Positions 24,495-33,371 of a DNA stretch of 42,058 nucleotides are shown piece after piece. Location of the stretch: NCBI RefSeq assembly GCF_009765985.1, contig NZ_LMUM01000030.1:1-42058 (forward strand), read 5' to 3'. Position 1 is the first letter of the stretch, and every line of letters starts with the position of its first letter. A program made the translations under genes and the position numbers. The notes under the pieces are model-generated. The model ran no database searches. It was not told the DNA's origin and saw only the letters and a list, made by a program, of their open reading frames with translations. The DNA comes from Acidobacterium sp. S8. GTDB lineage: Bacteria; Acidobacteriota; Terriglobia; Terriglobales; Acidobacteriaceae.

Positions 24495-25297
24495 CGCGAT
24501 ACTCCTACCGCTGGCGTCGCCGGTACAGCCGGCGACGCGGTAGTTGCTCCGGGTGCAATCGGATCTACGGAGAGCCGGTTCTCGTGGAACTCTGTGATGG
24601 TCAATCCAAGCGGATTGATCGTCTCGAACTGCGGGAAGATGCGGGCTTGATCGCTGACCTGTTTGGGGTTCAGGTAGTAGGTCACGCTGATTCCCCAATG
24701 CTCCACGCGCGGTTCGTGCGAGTAACGCGGAGAGTAGAGCTTGTCGATCGCTACAAGCGCCGTTCCACGCGCCATCATGACGCCCTGCACCACCTCCTGT
24801 GACATGGACGTGATCGTGACGTTCTTGACTTCAACATCGCTCTGCTCGATCTGACCGGCGATAACTTGCGAGACGAGGTGATTGGCGTTGTCGTCAGTCA
24901 TGAGTTGCGAGGATAGATTGCCTGACAAGAAGTAATAGTTCAGCGGATATTTCTTGGCGATGGTCTCGCGACTGATGGTGTAGCGATAGTTGGCCCAATC
25001 AGTCAGGTATGTACGCACCTCACCCTCGCGCGGGCTGTAGTTGAGATCGCTGTATTGAATCGCCTGGGCGCGACCCATCTCATCGATGCGGATGTAGCGA
25101 TTGGCGATAGGACGACGGGCGAGCGAAAGATTCAAGCCCATCGAACCTAAAAGCAGAACCGTTCCGCATCCGATGGTGAGGCGGTACGCCTTCCGTTCGG
25201 AGTAATGGGAGGCGTAGACCTCATTGCCGATCTCGTCGGCAAGCGCAGCCTGTTTCGGGGTAAGAGACGTATCAATTGGAAGAGTGTGGGTGGACAT
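24491..25297 (-). CDS. virB8: VirB8/TrbF-like inner-membrane T4SS protein
   Basis: VirB8 is a bitopic assembly factor of the inner-membrane complex. The 268-residue protein has a short cytoplasmic part, one membrane helix (TIGCGTVLLLGSMGLNLSLA, about residues 42-62) and a periplasmic NTF2-like domain (EVRTYLTDWANYRYTISRE, then NVTITSMSQEVVQGVMMARG and WGISVTYYLNPKQ). An Ala/Pro/Thr tail ends it. Its start overlaps the small membrane gene by 26 bases, and its stop overlaps virB11. No defect was seen. Confidence 0.85.
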   Translation of the reverse strand: MSTHTLPIDTSLTPKQAALADEIGNEVYASHYSERKAYRLTIGCGTVLLLGSMGLNLSLARRPIANRYIRIDEMGRAQAIQYSDLNYSPREGEVRTYLTDWANYRYTISRETIAKKYPLNYYFLSGNLSSQLMTDDNANHLVSQVIAGQIEQSDVEVKNVTITSMSQEVVQGVMMARGTALVAIDKLYSPRYSHEPRVEHWGISVTYYLNPKQVSDQARIFPQFETINPLGLTITEFHENRLSVDPIAPGATTASPAVPATPAVGVSR

Positions 25298-25457
25298 GGC
25301 TCGGATGACTCCTTTCCGTTACCGCACGGAACACGACAGCCGTATAAATCAGCGCGGCAATCAGTGCTCCGAATAAAAAGAGCGCCAGCAAACGCCGAAG
25401 GACACTTGACCTGCCTACGGCTCGGGCAGAGAAAAACGCGAGTAAGAAATTCCACAT
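25272..25457 (-). CDS. Small T4SS-operon membrane protein
   Basis: The 61-residue protein begins MWNFLLAFFSARAVGRSS, then has a membrane helix (LLALFLFGALIAALIYTAVV) and a His/Ser-rich tail. ATG 25457 follows the virB6 stop by one base (TGATATG) and has AGGTG upstream. A GTG at 25466 is an alternative. It overlaps the virB8 start by 26 bases, so it is coupled on both sides. No lipobox is visible, so it is not a normal VirB7. It may be an inner-membrane accessory specific to this T4SS lineage. Confidence 0.62.
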   Translation of the reverse strand: MWNFLLAFFSARAVGRSSVLRRLLALFLFGALIAALIYTAVVFRAVTERSHPSHVHPHSSN

Positions 25458-25458
25458 A

Positions 25459-26376
25459 TCAAGCACCTGCTTTCACCACTAACGCGGCTACACCTGCGGC
25501 TGTTTGCGTCGCTGCGGACGTGAGTCCAGCGGCGCCGCCAAAGATCGCCTGCGTCATGCTGGGGATAAAGAGCATGTTGATGATGAACGCCACAAACACC
25601 ATCAAGCACGGAATGAGGTTCGCCATCCACATCTCCATCGAATAGTTGCCGTTGAACGTCTGCTGAATAAACCCGTTCATGAACCCCGCCCAGACGAAGA
25701 TAAATGCAGCGGCAACGGCGCGAATCATGGCGAAGCTGATGAGCACATCAAGGAAGTGAAAGAACTTGGCGCGGAAATTCTTGGTCATGAGAAGGGGTAT
25801 AAACACCGGACCGAAGAGAGCAGTCACGCCGTACAGAATGAACGCGCTGCAATTAATCAAAAACAGGATCGCGGATGCGAGTCCAAGCATGATCTGAACG
25901 ACGACGTAGCAAAGGATCTGGAGCGGCGCGGTAAAAGACGGCATCGTCGTACTGTCGCCAGCCGTTTTCAAGAGCTGCAGCAAATTGTTGAGTGAGCTTT
26001 GATCGAAGGCCGCGACCATTGCCTGGGCAATGTAGGAAAAGAAGTGATTAATACCGAAACTCGCGCCGGGGAACGGGTTCACCCAATAGTTTTCGAGCAG
26101 ACAGCAAATAATGAGTTTCAGGAGAAAGTTCGTAAGGTCGCCCACATGGACATGATCCTGATGAAGCCGGAAGGTCATGCCTGTGGTGCTCCAGTTGATC
26201 GACATGCTGACCAATGTAAAGAGAGCGATACAGCTCAATTCTGTAAGCCCAAGCTGGGTCAACACCCCGCCGTTCTGAGTGGTGAGGTTCGTCAGATTGT
26301 TGGTGAACTGATACAGCCAATCGACGCCGGAACTGGCGGAAGGAAGGGCCTGCGCTAACACAAGTATGGATGCCAT
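25459..26376 (-). CDS. virB6: VirB6/TrbL-like polytopic T4SS protein
   Basis: This is a multi-pass inner-membrane channel component. The 305-residue protein has about six hydrophobic helices: ELSCIALFTLVSMSINW, LTNFLLKLIICCLLENYW, ILCYVVVQIMLGLASAILFL, NCSAFILYGVTALFGPVFIP, ISFAMIRAVAAAFIFVWAG and LIPCLMVFVAFIINMLF. The N-terminal periplasmic part (VDWLYQFTNNLTNLTTQNGG) and the central aromatic loop are usual. It lies between the VirB5-like and VirB8 genes, as in many VirB/Trb operons. It is intact. Confidence 0.82.
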   Translation of the reverse strand: MASILVLAQALPSASSGVDWLYQFTNNLTNLTTQNGGVLTQLGLTELSCIALFTLVSMSINWSTTGMTFRLHQDHVHVGDLTNFLLKLIICCLLENYWVNPFPGASFGINHFFSYIAQAMVAAFDQSSLNNLLQLLKTAGDSTTMPSFTAPLQILCYVVVQIMLGLASAILFLINCSAFILYGVTALFGPVFIPLLMTKNFRAKFFHFLDVLISFAMIRAVAAAFIFVWAGFMNGFIQQTFNGNYSMEMWMANLIPCLMVFVAFIINMLFIPSMTQAIFGGAAGLTSAATQTAAGVAALVVKAGA

Positions 26377-26407
26377 ATCGCTCTCTCAATCGTGGGTTGT
26401 GGTTGGA

Positions 26408-27196
26408 TTAGGGAAGGTAGGTCGTCCAGGTACTACCTTCATTCGCGGCGCTCACATCGTTCGTGGAACGCTGCTGCTGAACGAACGCTGCCGTATTCAT
26501 GTCCTCCGCAGCGGCGTTGCGGCGCTCCATGTTGGCGACGGTCATCTGTCCAGCAAGGCAGACCTGCAAGCTGCCCTGGGACTGCATCTCCGACATCCGC
26601 TGACCTGCTGCGGCGTTCAGGAGATTGAGCTGCTGGACCTCCGCGTTGGTCGAATCGCTGTTGTCGAACTGGTTGGACATCAGCGAACCATTGGCCGTGA
26701 GGTTCGTTGTTCTGCTTGAGCGGTACTGACCCATCGCCGTGAGGCAGTCGGGCGAGACGCCGTCGGACGTTTCGATCATGGCGAGCTGCGACATGCGGGA
26801 ACTGCCGAGTTGCTGTCCAGCAAGGTAGGTGTTGGCATTGCTGTTCATCGGCACCGTGGCGGTCTGCCAACCGGTCAGCGAAGCACTCGGGTTGTTAGAG
26901 TTCAGCGCAATCTTGATGCCGGCAGTTTCGCCGAACATGCTGGCGACGTTGACGTTCTCTAGGGCATGGAGTTCGGTCTGCCACAGTTGCTTTGCAGAAA
27001 AATGCGTGATGTTGTTCTTCAGCATGTTGTACTGCGATTCCAGCGTGGTGAGTTGCGATACAAGGCTGGCGTAACTGGTCGGGTCGAAGACGATATCTCC
27101 GATGCCAAACAGGGCAAAGCTCGGGGTCGCGGTGAGAAGCAGAGCCGTTCCTGCCCCTAAGAGCCACTTACGGCGGTTGGTCAGTGTGACTTTCAT
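26408..27196 (-). CDS. VirB5/TrbJ-like periplasmic T4SS protein
   Basis: The 262-residue protein has a signal peptide (RRKWLLGAGTALLLTATPSFA, cut here to RKWLLGAGTALLLTATPSFA, cleavage near residue 28). Next is FGIGDIVFDPTSYASLVSQL, matching the start of mature TrbJ/VirB5 proteins. The remainder is helical (LESQYNMLKNNITHFSAKQL, then AEVQQLNLLNAAAGQRMSEM). VirB5 is a minor pilus-tip or adhesin component. Sequence similarity in this family is low, so the assignment rests on the signal peptide, helical build, N-terminal motif and position before virB6. Confidence 0.7.
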   Translation of the reverse strand: MKVTLTNRRKWLLGAGTALLLTATPSFALFGIGDIVFDPTSYASLVSQLTTLESQYNMLKNNITHFSAKQLWQTELHALENVNVASMFGETAGIKIALNSNNPSASLTGWQTATVPMNSNANTYLAGQQLGSSRMSQLAMIETSDGVSPDCLTAMGQYRSSRTTNLTANGSLMSNQFDNSDSTNAEVQQLNLLNAAAGQRMSEMQSQGSLQVCLAGQMTVANMERRNAAAEDMNTAAFVQQQRSTNDVSAANEGSTWTTYLP

Positions 27197-27220
27197 AAAG
27201 CCTCCTGTGCTTGGGTTGAA

Positions 27221-27427
27221 CTACATGCATTGCGGGCAGGTCGCGTCGAGCCTGTCCAGGGGAAAACCGTGGACGTGGGTTGCATTTGCAATCGCGTCCG
27301 TGGCTGTGAGGTAAATCCATGCAAGCGTTTCGCGCCCGGTAGTTGTCCCGATGAGCAGGAGAGCGAGCACTAGAGCGGCCGTGATTGCGGAGACCTGATA
27401 AAAGCGATCAAGACTAATCCTCTGCAT
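27221..27427 (-). CDS. Small membrane protein in T4SS operon (68 aa)
   Basis: The start is ATG 27427, with GAGGAG upstream, giving MQRISLDRFYQVSAITAALV and one membrane helix (SAITAALVLALLLIGTTTG). The C-terminal half ends CPQCM, a CxxC pair that could bind metal or form a disulphide. A longer frame reaching 27541 overlaps the previous small gene and is rejected. It starts five bases after the stop of that gene. The function is unknown. It may be an accessory subunit of the secretion complex. Confidence 0.62.
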   Translation of the reverse strand: MQRISLDRFYQVSAITAALVLALLLIGTTTGRETLAWIYLTATDAIANATHVHGFPLDRLDATCPQCM

Positions 27428-27432
27428 AGCGT

Positions 27433-27666
27433 TCACTCCTCCTCTGCAAGCTGGCGGGCAGTCTGCGGAATCATCGCTATCCACTCCACGCCGCTGCGCT
27501 CGATAGCCTCCGGAAACGTCTATCCGATCGCGGCGAGCCAATCGGCGCGATTGAGAACCAGGGCGACGGCAACTTTCTCACCGGTAGATTGCACGGCCCA
27601 GGCTTCGTGACCGCCCTGCTTGGCATCACGGGACTTGCGAAGCAAATGTGCGAAGCGATCATTCAT
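27433..27666 (-). pseudogene. Small T4SS-operon gene interrupted by in-frame amber codon
   Basis: ATG 27666 lies 14 bases after the virB10 stop and has AGGAG seven bases upstream. It encodes 48 residues (MNDRFAHLLRKSRDAKQGG ... RADWLAAIG), then TAG at 27520-27522. The same frame continues for 28 protein-like codons (TFPEAIERSGVEWIAMIPQT, then ARQLAEEE) to TGA at 27433-27435. That TGA is exactly where a coupled stop is expected, five bases before the next ATG. So the gene was probably 77 residues and one nonsense change split it. A sequencing error or readthrough are alternatives. The family is unknown and no membrane segment is seen. Confidence 0.65.
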
Positions 27667-27680
27667 CACAGTGCTCCTCT

Positions 27681-29000
27681 CTACAAAGTGGGGCTGACGC
27701 GATGCTCCGCGTAGGACGGGACAAGCAAATCCGTGCCGATATACACACGCGCGCGGGAACCTTCCTTGAGCGTGATGACAGGCAGGCGATTCAGGAAGTG
27801 ATTGAGAACCTGCTCACCCTCTTGGGCGGACTGCTCGGAGATGCCGTTGCGAATCTCGGTTGAAGGCGTGAAAACGCTTCCGTTGTTGCCGATCTGAGCA
27901 AGGCCGCCCAAGCCACCGATCGCAGCCGCGGCTGCGAATGCTTCGAGATAGCCGTGATTCACCTTCGTGGCCATACCGGTCGTGCCGATCTGGTCAAGGC
28001 CGATGAACTTCGCGAACTCCAAAGAGAATCCGTCCGGGCAGATTGCGCGATGGAAGGTGACGAACATCTTGCGCTGCTGTTCGCTACCAACGCTCTGTAC
28101 AGTTCCAAGCAACCGCGTTCCTTGGGGCAAGAGAAGCTGCTGGTGGTCATGGGAGTAGAGGTCGGTGGTCAGGTCCAGCATGATCGGGCCGCTGAATCCG
28201 CCGTCGATGTGGTTGGTGACGACCGCCTCCAACACTGTGCCCTCAAAGATCCGATACAAGCGCCCATCGTAGGTGTCGAAGTCATACGGCCCCATCGGGT
28301 CGGCCTTTGCGCTCGCTCTCGTTTGTTGCTCTGCGCTCGCCTCTGCAATGGGCGGCTTCTTGGCAGGTGCATCAAGAGCAGGAGTAATGGTTTCGCCGGT
28401 TGCCTTGGGCGACGCCTCCTGACGCTCGCCGAGTACGGCGGTAGCTGTGGGCGCGGCCACAGCGGTGCTGCCGGAGTGCTGGAAGTCGATGGCGACGGTA
28501 TCGCTATTGATGGCATCCTGTTGTTGTTTCTCACGCGCAAGCTGTTTTTGCTTGGCCTCCGCCTGCGCTTCCGAGACGTTGGAAGTGTGGGACGGTGCAT
28601 TCGCGCTGTTGCCGTAAATCGCGTCGCGCTGGGCGGCGGTCATTGGAGGTGCGCCTGGGGCCTCCGGGCCGGGTGTCTCCTGCGCCGCCTGTAATTGCTG
28701 CATGGCGGCTGCGAGCTGCTGTTGCCTCTGGGCGAGGTCGGCATCTTGCCGGGCTTGAGCCTGCTGCTGGGTCTCGAAGCTCGACACCTGCTGCGGGTTT
28801 GCTGTGGCCGGGCGCATCGGCAACGCGCTCAGCGACGCCGCCCTTTTGTTGCCGCTAACTAGGGTCGATAAGTTGGCGATGCCAATCAGCGCGATGATGA
28901 CGACAAGCGCGATGACCAAAGGCATTCCTTTGCGCACGGGCGGCTTCGCTTCGGGCTGTTCTGGAACGGTGGCGGGTTGATTCAGATTTTCGTCGGCCAT
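27681..29000 (-). CDS. virB10: VirB10/TrbI-like core-complex protein
   Basis: VirB10 spans both membranes and gates the channel. The 439-residue protein has a short cytoplasmic N-terminus, one membrane helix (MPLVIALVVIIALIGIANL, about residues 26-45), a long Gln/Ala-rich periplasmic linker (repeated QQQ and AAAMQQLQAAQE), and the conserved beta-barrel domain. Barrel segments include LYRIFEGTVLEAVVTNHIDG, LLPQGTRLLGTVQSVG and GNNGSVFTPSTEIRNG. It begins three bases after the virB9 stop region. It is complete, with no visible lesion. Confidence 0.92.
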   Translation of the reverse strand: MADENLNQPATVPEQPEAKPPVRKGMPLVIALVVIIALIGIANLSTLVSGNKRAASLSALPMRPATANPQQVSSFETQQQAQARQDADLAQRQQQLAAAMQQLQAAQETPGPEAPGAPPMTAAQRDAIYGNSANAPSHTSNVSEAQAEAKQKQLAREKQQQDAINSDTVAIDFQHSGSTAVAAPTATAVLGERQEASPKATGETITPALDAPAKKPPIAEASAEQQTRASAKADPMGPYDFDTYDGRLYRIFEGTVLEAVVTNHIDGGFSGPIMLDLTTDLYSHDHQQLLLPQGTRLLGTVQSVGSEQQRKMFVTFHRAICPDGFSLEFAKFIGLDQIGTTGMATKVNHGYLEAFAAAAAIGGLGGLAQIGNNGSVFTPSTEIRNGISEQSAQEGEQVLNHFLNRLPVITLKEGSRARVYIGTDLLVPSYAEHRVSPTL

Positions 29001-29002
29001 GA

Positions 29003-29836
29003 CTACTCCTTTCCTTCCGCACGGTGAAACTCGACTTTCTGCTTGCCGATGGCGAGGTAGCCGTTGTCGAGCTCCTTCGGCACTGTGTAGAGACCGTTAC
29101 TGAAATCGAAGTTGATGAGCGACGGCTTCTTCTCCTTCACCTCATAAAGCGCGGGTGTCTCTTGGAAGTGGCCGCGCAAATAGGTGAACTTGTCGTCATG
29201 CCATATCTGTTCAAGCCCCAGCGCGCTGCCTTTCTTGGTGTCCCAGGTGTAGTCGAAGTGCAGTGTGCCGGGATATTTGCTGCGGTAGGTCTCGGCCTTG
29301 GTGTCCTCGGCCTTCAGCTCGGCGATCTGGGCGGCTTTGGCGGCTGCCGCCTCCTGCTTTGCCTTCTCCAAGTCAGCAGCCGGGACGAACACCGGCAAGT
29401 CGGTCAGCCGCTCCTTCGCGGCCTTGTCGCCCGGCGTGATGAAGACTTTGGAATCGAAGTGAGAGTCGGCGTCACTCGACACTTCGCGGAGTTGAAGGGT
29501 GTACTCATTGCCGTGGTCGGACACGATGTGAATGTCCGTCGTGGCGTTCGCTACCTTCGGCTTGACACTGATGAAGCGACTGGCGACGTGGCCACCGTCA
29601 AATACCCAATTCACCGTGTCGCCGGCGAACACGTTGGCTACCTTCTCCTCAGCAGGCAGCATGATGAGCGTCGATTGCAGCAAGCCAGTGCGGATGGCGG
29701 GAGGAGCATCCGCCTCCGACACCGTAACGGCGCGCGGCGCAGCGGGTTCAAGGTGGTGAGGCTGATCCGTTGCTGCGTGGGCGGCGGCGGTCAAGCCGAG
29801 ACCGAACGAGATGATGAGAATGATGGGCGGTTTCAC
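29003..29836 (-). CDS. virB9: VirB9/TrbG-like outer-membrane core protein
   Basis: This is a periplasmic/outer-membrane ring component of the T4SS. A signal peptide is present (KPPIILIISFGLGLTAAAHA, cleavage after about residue 21). The mature part has the N-terminal domain VANVFAGDTVNWVFDGGHVA and SRFISVKPKVANATTDIHIV, a charged helical linker rich in Ala/Lys/Glu, and the C-terminal beta domain (YTWDTKKGSALGLEQIWHDD, then GYLAIGKQKVEF). At 277 residues it is usual for TrbG/VirB9. It precedes virB10. Confidence 0.88.
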   Translation of the reverse strand: MKPPIILIISFGLGLTAAAHAATDQPHHLEPAAPRAVTVSEADAPPAIRTGLLQSTLIMLPAEEKVANVFAGDTVNWVFDGGHVASRFISVKPKVANATTDIHIVSDHGNEYTLQLREVSSDADSHFDSKVFITPGDKAAKERLTDLPVFVPAADLEKAKQEAAAAKAAQIAELKAEDTKAETYRSKYPGTLHFDYTWDTKKGSALGLEQIWHDDKFTYLRGHFQETPALYEVKEKKPSLINFDFSNGLYTVPKELDNGYLAIGKQKVEFHRAEGKE

Positions 29837-29865
29837 TGGTAGTCCTTTCGGTGGAGGGGGATTGG

Positions 29866-32234
29866 TTACACAGTCTCGCCCTGGGCGAAGCGCGTGATGC
29901 CCTCGGTGAGTCCGTACTTTTCGATCAGCTTGGTGCGGCGAACACGATCCTTCGGCTTGGTAGAGAACGTGGCGTAGCTGCGCTTATCAAGCCGCAGCGT
30001 CACCACTTTGGTGAGCCCGTCGCGACGGATGTATAAGCCCTCCCGATCCTGCAAGCTCTCGAAGAGAGCGAGTTGCTGTTCGTTCATCTTGAACAATTCG
30101 GCGTAACGCTTCCGATTGAAAGTCGCATCTTTGAGAAACAGGAAGGACGTGCAGGAGTTCACGATGCTGTCGGCGTTCGCGCCGAGGTCATCGGCGGACT
30201 GGCCAATCATGGTCACGCCACCGAGGTTCTTACGAACCGTCTTGATGGAAGCGAGCGCGCCATCCAGGAGCTGCTTGTTTTTCATCGATGAGAAGATTTC
30301 TTCGATGAGGATGTGCTTGGGCAATCCGAGATTGGCAGGGTTATAGAGAACATCGTTGATGCGGCGGAGGAGCCATACCATCAACGGCTCAATCAGGTCT
30401 GCATACTGTTCGTTGTTCACGCCCTGGAAATCGAAGCACTGAAGGCGCGAGAGCGAGAGGCTGTCCTCAACGTTGTCGAAGACGGCGTTGTAAATGCCCT
30501 TGCCAACCCATTTCGAGAGATAACGGTCGAGCTTCTTGGGCAGAAAGAGATTCGAGAGGCGGCGGTTCTCAGGATCGAGCAGGTACATGTCCTGCACGGC
30601 CTTATGGATCACGTCGTCGTCTTCAGGCTCCAGCTCTGCGCCGCCATTAGTGAGCAGCAACTTGATGAAGGAATACAGGAACTTGATATTGCTTTCGGTG
30701 GGTTCAAGAGAGAATGGATTGATGCGCGGGCCGTCTTTGCCTACTCGATCAACCTTGCCACCGTACAGCTCGACTACGCTTTCGTAGCTGCCGCCAATGT
30801 CGAAAATGTAGGTAAAACCGCCATACTTCTGCTCAAGAGCAATCGCCGCGTTCCCATGCACGGACTTACCGGAGCCGGTTGGCCCAATGATGAGCATGAC
30901 GCGAACGCCATCCACATAGACATCCTGAAAGAACGGCGTGCGCGTACGCGTCTCGAAGATGTTGAGATATTCCGAATCCAAGTCGTCCGAGTGTGGATGC
31001 CCGATACTGGGCGCGAAGACGGAGCACAGCCGCGCGTGATGATCCTCTGACAACCACAGCGGGAAGACGTTGACTTGTGATTGCCCGGGAACAGAGCGTA
31101 GAAGCCTGAAAGGTTTCCAAGCGTCTCTTCCATCACTTGGGCCCGTGCATCAACGAAGATCCGATGCACAGCCGGGACAACATCGCGAAGTTGCTCCTGG
31201 CTTCGCGCTGCAAGTAGGAGACGGAGGGAGAATTCACCCTGGGCCTTCTTGTCGAGTCCCCGGATAACTTCGCTGAGGTCATCGACGTTGATGTTTGCGG
31301 CCTTCGCTCCCGCGCCGGTTTCTAACGACGCAGTATCGCGTCCGCTCATCACACGGGTCAGAACACCGACCTTGAAAAAGGAGATGAACTTTTCCTGGGA
31401 GTCGATTTCCTTGCGAGCTGCCGCCGTGGACTTCACTCGCCATGTGGAGCACAGCACGCTATCGCAGTCGAGAGTGAGCAAGCCAGAGAAAAGGCAGGGC
31501 CGCGACGCTTCAGGTGTTGTCTTGAGAGAGAACATCTGTACGTGGCGTTTGCCAACCGTGACGTGGTCGCTGTGCCATGCGACCGGACTCTTCACGATCT
31601 GCCTGTCCACTCCGGTGTCGCTGCGAAGCTGGTCCTGCTCGGCCCACTCTTCGAGGTTGAAAAGATAGCTGAAAAACTGGAAGATTTCGGTCTTGTCGAG
31701 CAAACGCAGTCCCAACGAGCTGCCGAGATGGGACTGAAGAATGGTTGCGGTCTTCTCAAGATCGGACAACATGCGCGAGGTATCGATGGCGTTCTCTTGT
31801 GGCTTGCGCTCGAACGCTTTGGCTTTTGATGGCTCCAGCGTGAGGCACCAGTGAAGGTCAATGCGGCGGAAGGCTGCATTTTGGTTCAGGAAGTTCAAAC
31901 GGTCGGACGCAAACACCTCAGTGATGGGGTTGGCATACTTTGCCTGGCGTGGAAGCTCGAAGCCCGACATCACGCGCGTGTACTGATAGAGACAGGAGCC
32001 TTCGGGGAGTCCACGGAGTGCGCCTTCAATGGAGCGCATACGCGAGTCAAGCTCAAGATCGGTGACACCCTCTTCGTCGATACCGGTCAGGGAGAAAAGG
32101 CATCCATAGCCACCCCCCTTCAGCGCGAAGATATTGGGGCTAACGAAGCGTGCAATCGGAACGATGCTGCACGCGGCTCCGGCCTTCGCGAACCACGGCG
32201 TATGTTTTATTTGCTCAGTGTTTGCGCGGGTCAT
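29866..32234 (-). pseudogene. virB4: VirB4/TrbE-family T4SS ATPase with one-base frameshift
   Basis: VirB4 is the large ATPase of T4SS assembly and is essential for transfer. The N-terminal part runs in one frame from ATG 32234 to about FYALFPGNHK. The rest (VNVFPLWLSEDHHARLCSVF, then Walker A IIGPTGSGKSVHGN, Walker B HILIEEIFS) lies in the -1 frame. The junction is at 31073-31075. Restoring one base (A on the plus strand, giving TTC) yields the expected FPGNHKFNVFPLW. No usable start precedes the second part, so full-length protein should not be made. A sequencing error must be excluded. The virB3 stop overlaps its start by 20 bases. Confidence 0.85.
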
Positions 32235-32478
32235 AGTAGCTCTTCTGGTTGAGGCTCAGGCCCCAGAGCTGGAACATCTTTGGGTGTTTGCGAATGATGA
32301 GCCAAGCCGCGACGGCCATCGTCGGGAAGCTCAAAATCGCCAGCAGTCGGAACCCAACGAGGAAAACCGTCACGTTCACAAACACAATGGCCATCCATGT
32401 CGAGAGGTCGAGCCCTAGCTTGGCTCTGGGCCTGTTCATGGCCTGATTGATCGGTAACGGTTCTCCCCGCTTGGTCAT
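32215..32478 (-). CDS. virB3: VirB3/TrbD-like membrane protein
   Basis: The 87-residue protein has a basic N-terminus (KRGEPLPINQAMNRPRAKL), a hydrophobic hairpin (MAIVFVNVTVFLVGFRLLAI, then FPTMAVAAWLII), and a C-terminus ending SYYDPRKH. This is the typical VirB3/TrbD plan. Its end overlaps the virB4 start, as is common because VirB3 and VirB4 work together and are sometimes fused. It lies 13 bases after virB2. It is intact. Confidence 0.8.
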   Translation of the reverse strand: MTKRGEPLPINQAMNRPRAKLGLDLSTWMAIVFVNVTVFLVGFRLLAILSFPTMAVAAWLIIRKHPKMFQLWGLSLNQKSYYDPRKH

Positions 32479-32491
32479 GTCGATGCAGCTC

Positions 32492-32860
32492 CTACATCGA
32501 CTGTCCGGTCAGGCTGCCTATCCAACCGGCACCCCAGCCGAGCACTCCGGCACCGAAGAGCGCACCGAAGAGGCCTGGTATAGCATCCTGAAAACGACCA
32601 CTCATCATGCGGATTCCCGCGAAAATGAGCCCGCCGAAGCAAATCACGGCACCTGCGTAGATCGCAAAAGTTTTGAAGGTGCCCATTAAGGTTTGCGCCC
32701 CTGAGAAATCCATCGTTCCCTGGGCATGAGCAACGCCGGCGAAGGTAAGGGCGACCAGAGTCGGCCCCATCACGCGCGCGGCACGGAGTATCGTCTGTTT
32801 TGAGAAGAGTCTTGCCCACCTCTGGATGGGCCGGGAATCGAGCCTAACTTTGATCTGCAT
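32492..32860 (-). CDS. virB2: VirB2/TrbC-like pilin
   Basis: This is the major pilus subunit. The 122-residue preprotein from ATG 32860 (GAGGT upstream) has a long signal region ending VALTFAGVAHAQ. The mature pilin has two hydrophobic helices (FKTFAIYAGAVICFGGLIFA and LFGALFGAGVLGWGAGWIG) separated by a short polar loop (MMSGRFQDAIP). A TTG-initiated longer frame is less likely. It is the first gene of the virB operon, so the promoter should lie in the upstream gap. Confidence 0.82.
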   Translation of the reverse strand: MQIKVRLDSRPIQRWARLFSKQTILRAARVMGPTLVALTFAGVAHAQGTMDFSGAQTLMGTFKTFAIYAGAVICFGGLIFAGIRMMSGRFQDAIPGLFGALFGAGVLGWGAGWIGSLTGQSM

Positions 32861-33371
32861 TGGCACCTCAATCAACCGTGGATTCGGTTGCGATATGGGC
32901 AACGTAGAATTACTCGGTCGGCGAAGTCCAATAAATGGCAGAGGGTCGCTTATTCATCAGAGGAATAAGGGGCGGTCTTGAAACGCCGTTCGCGGCTGCT
33001 AATACGCGGTGGTTCGGCACTCGCACTATTTGATCAGCCGATTTGGCGTTACGCACTTCTGCGTGGCGCAAACGTACGTGATGAATGCCCGGTTTGCGTC
33101 GAGCGGTCCAACAACGCACGGTCCGTATGTGAGTGGAAAATCCTACTACCGTCTCCAGTCGTGCCCTCTTGATCGAACATGCCCCACTAGAAGGCGATCA
33201 ATGGGCAACAAACTGCACGTTCACACCATGACCTACTGAAAGGAGAAGCGGTTATCTCCTTGTACACCGACCCTGGATGAGATCAAGAACGTTAAAGACA
33301 CGAAAGAAAGCTTGACGACTGCTAACTGTGCTACACGAGATTTCTTATGAGGCGACCATTGCGATCTGGAA
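32861..33371. other. Gap upstream of virB2, probable operon promoter region
   Basis: No convincing gene is seen in these 511 bases. A hairpin CTTATTC/GAATAAG lies at 32949-32969, about 90 bases before virB2, and could be regulatory. AAGGAG/CTCCTT (33241-33262) could be a weak stem downstream of the Mrr-like gene. The virB promoter must lie here, but I could not pick a confident -35/-10 pair. Codon-like content of short open frames is poor. Confidence 0.4.

Noticed and set aside
27954-28694. 246-codon plus-strand open frame
   Set aside because: It is antisense to virB10, in its Gln/Ala-rich linker, where long shadow frames are expected.
29024-29842. 272-codon plus-strand open frame
   Set aside because: It is fully antisense to virB9, which has clear family motifs and a signal peptide.
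31060-31085. Programmed ribosomal frameshift in virB4
   Set aside because: The site AAG TCA ACG is not slippery, and there is no upstream Shine-Dalgarno-like stimulator. A one-base deletion explains the break better.
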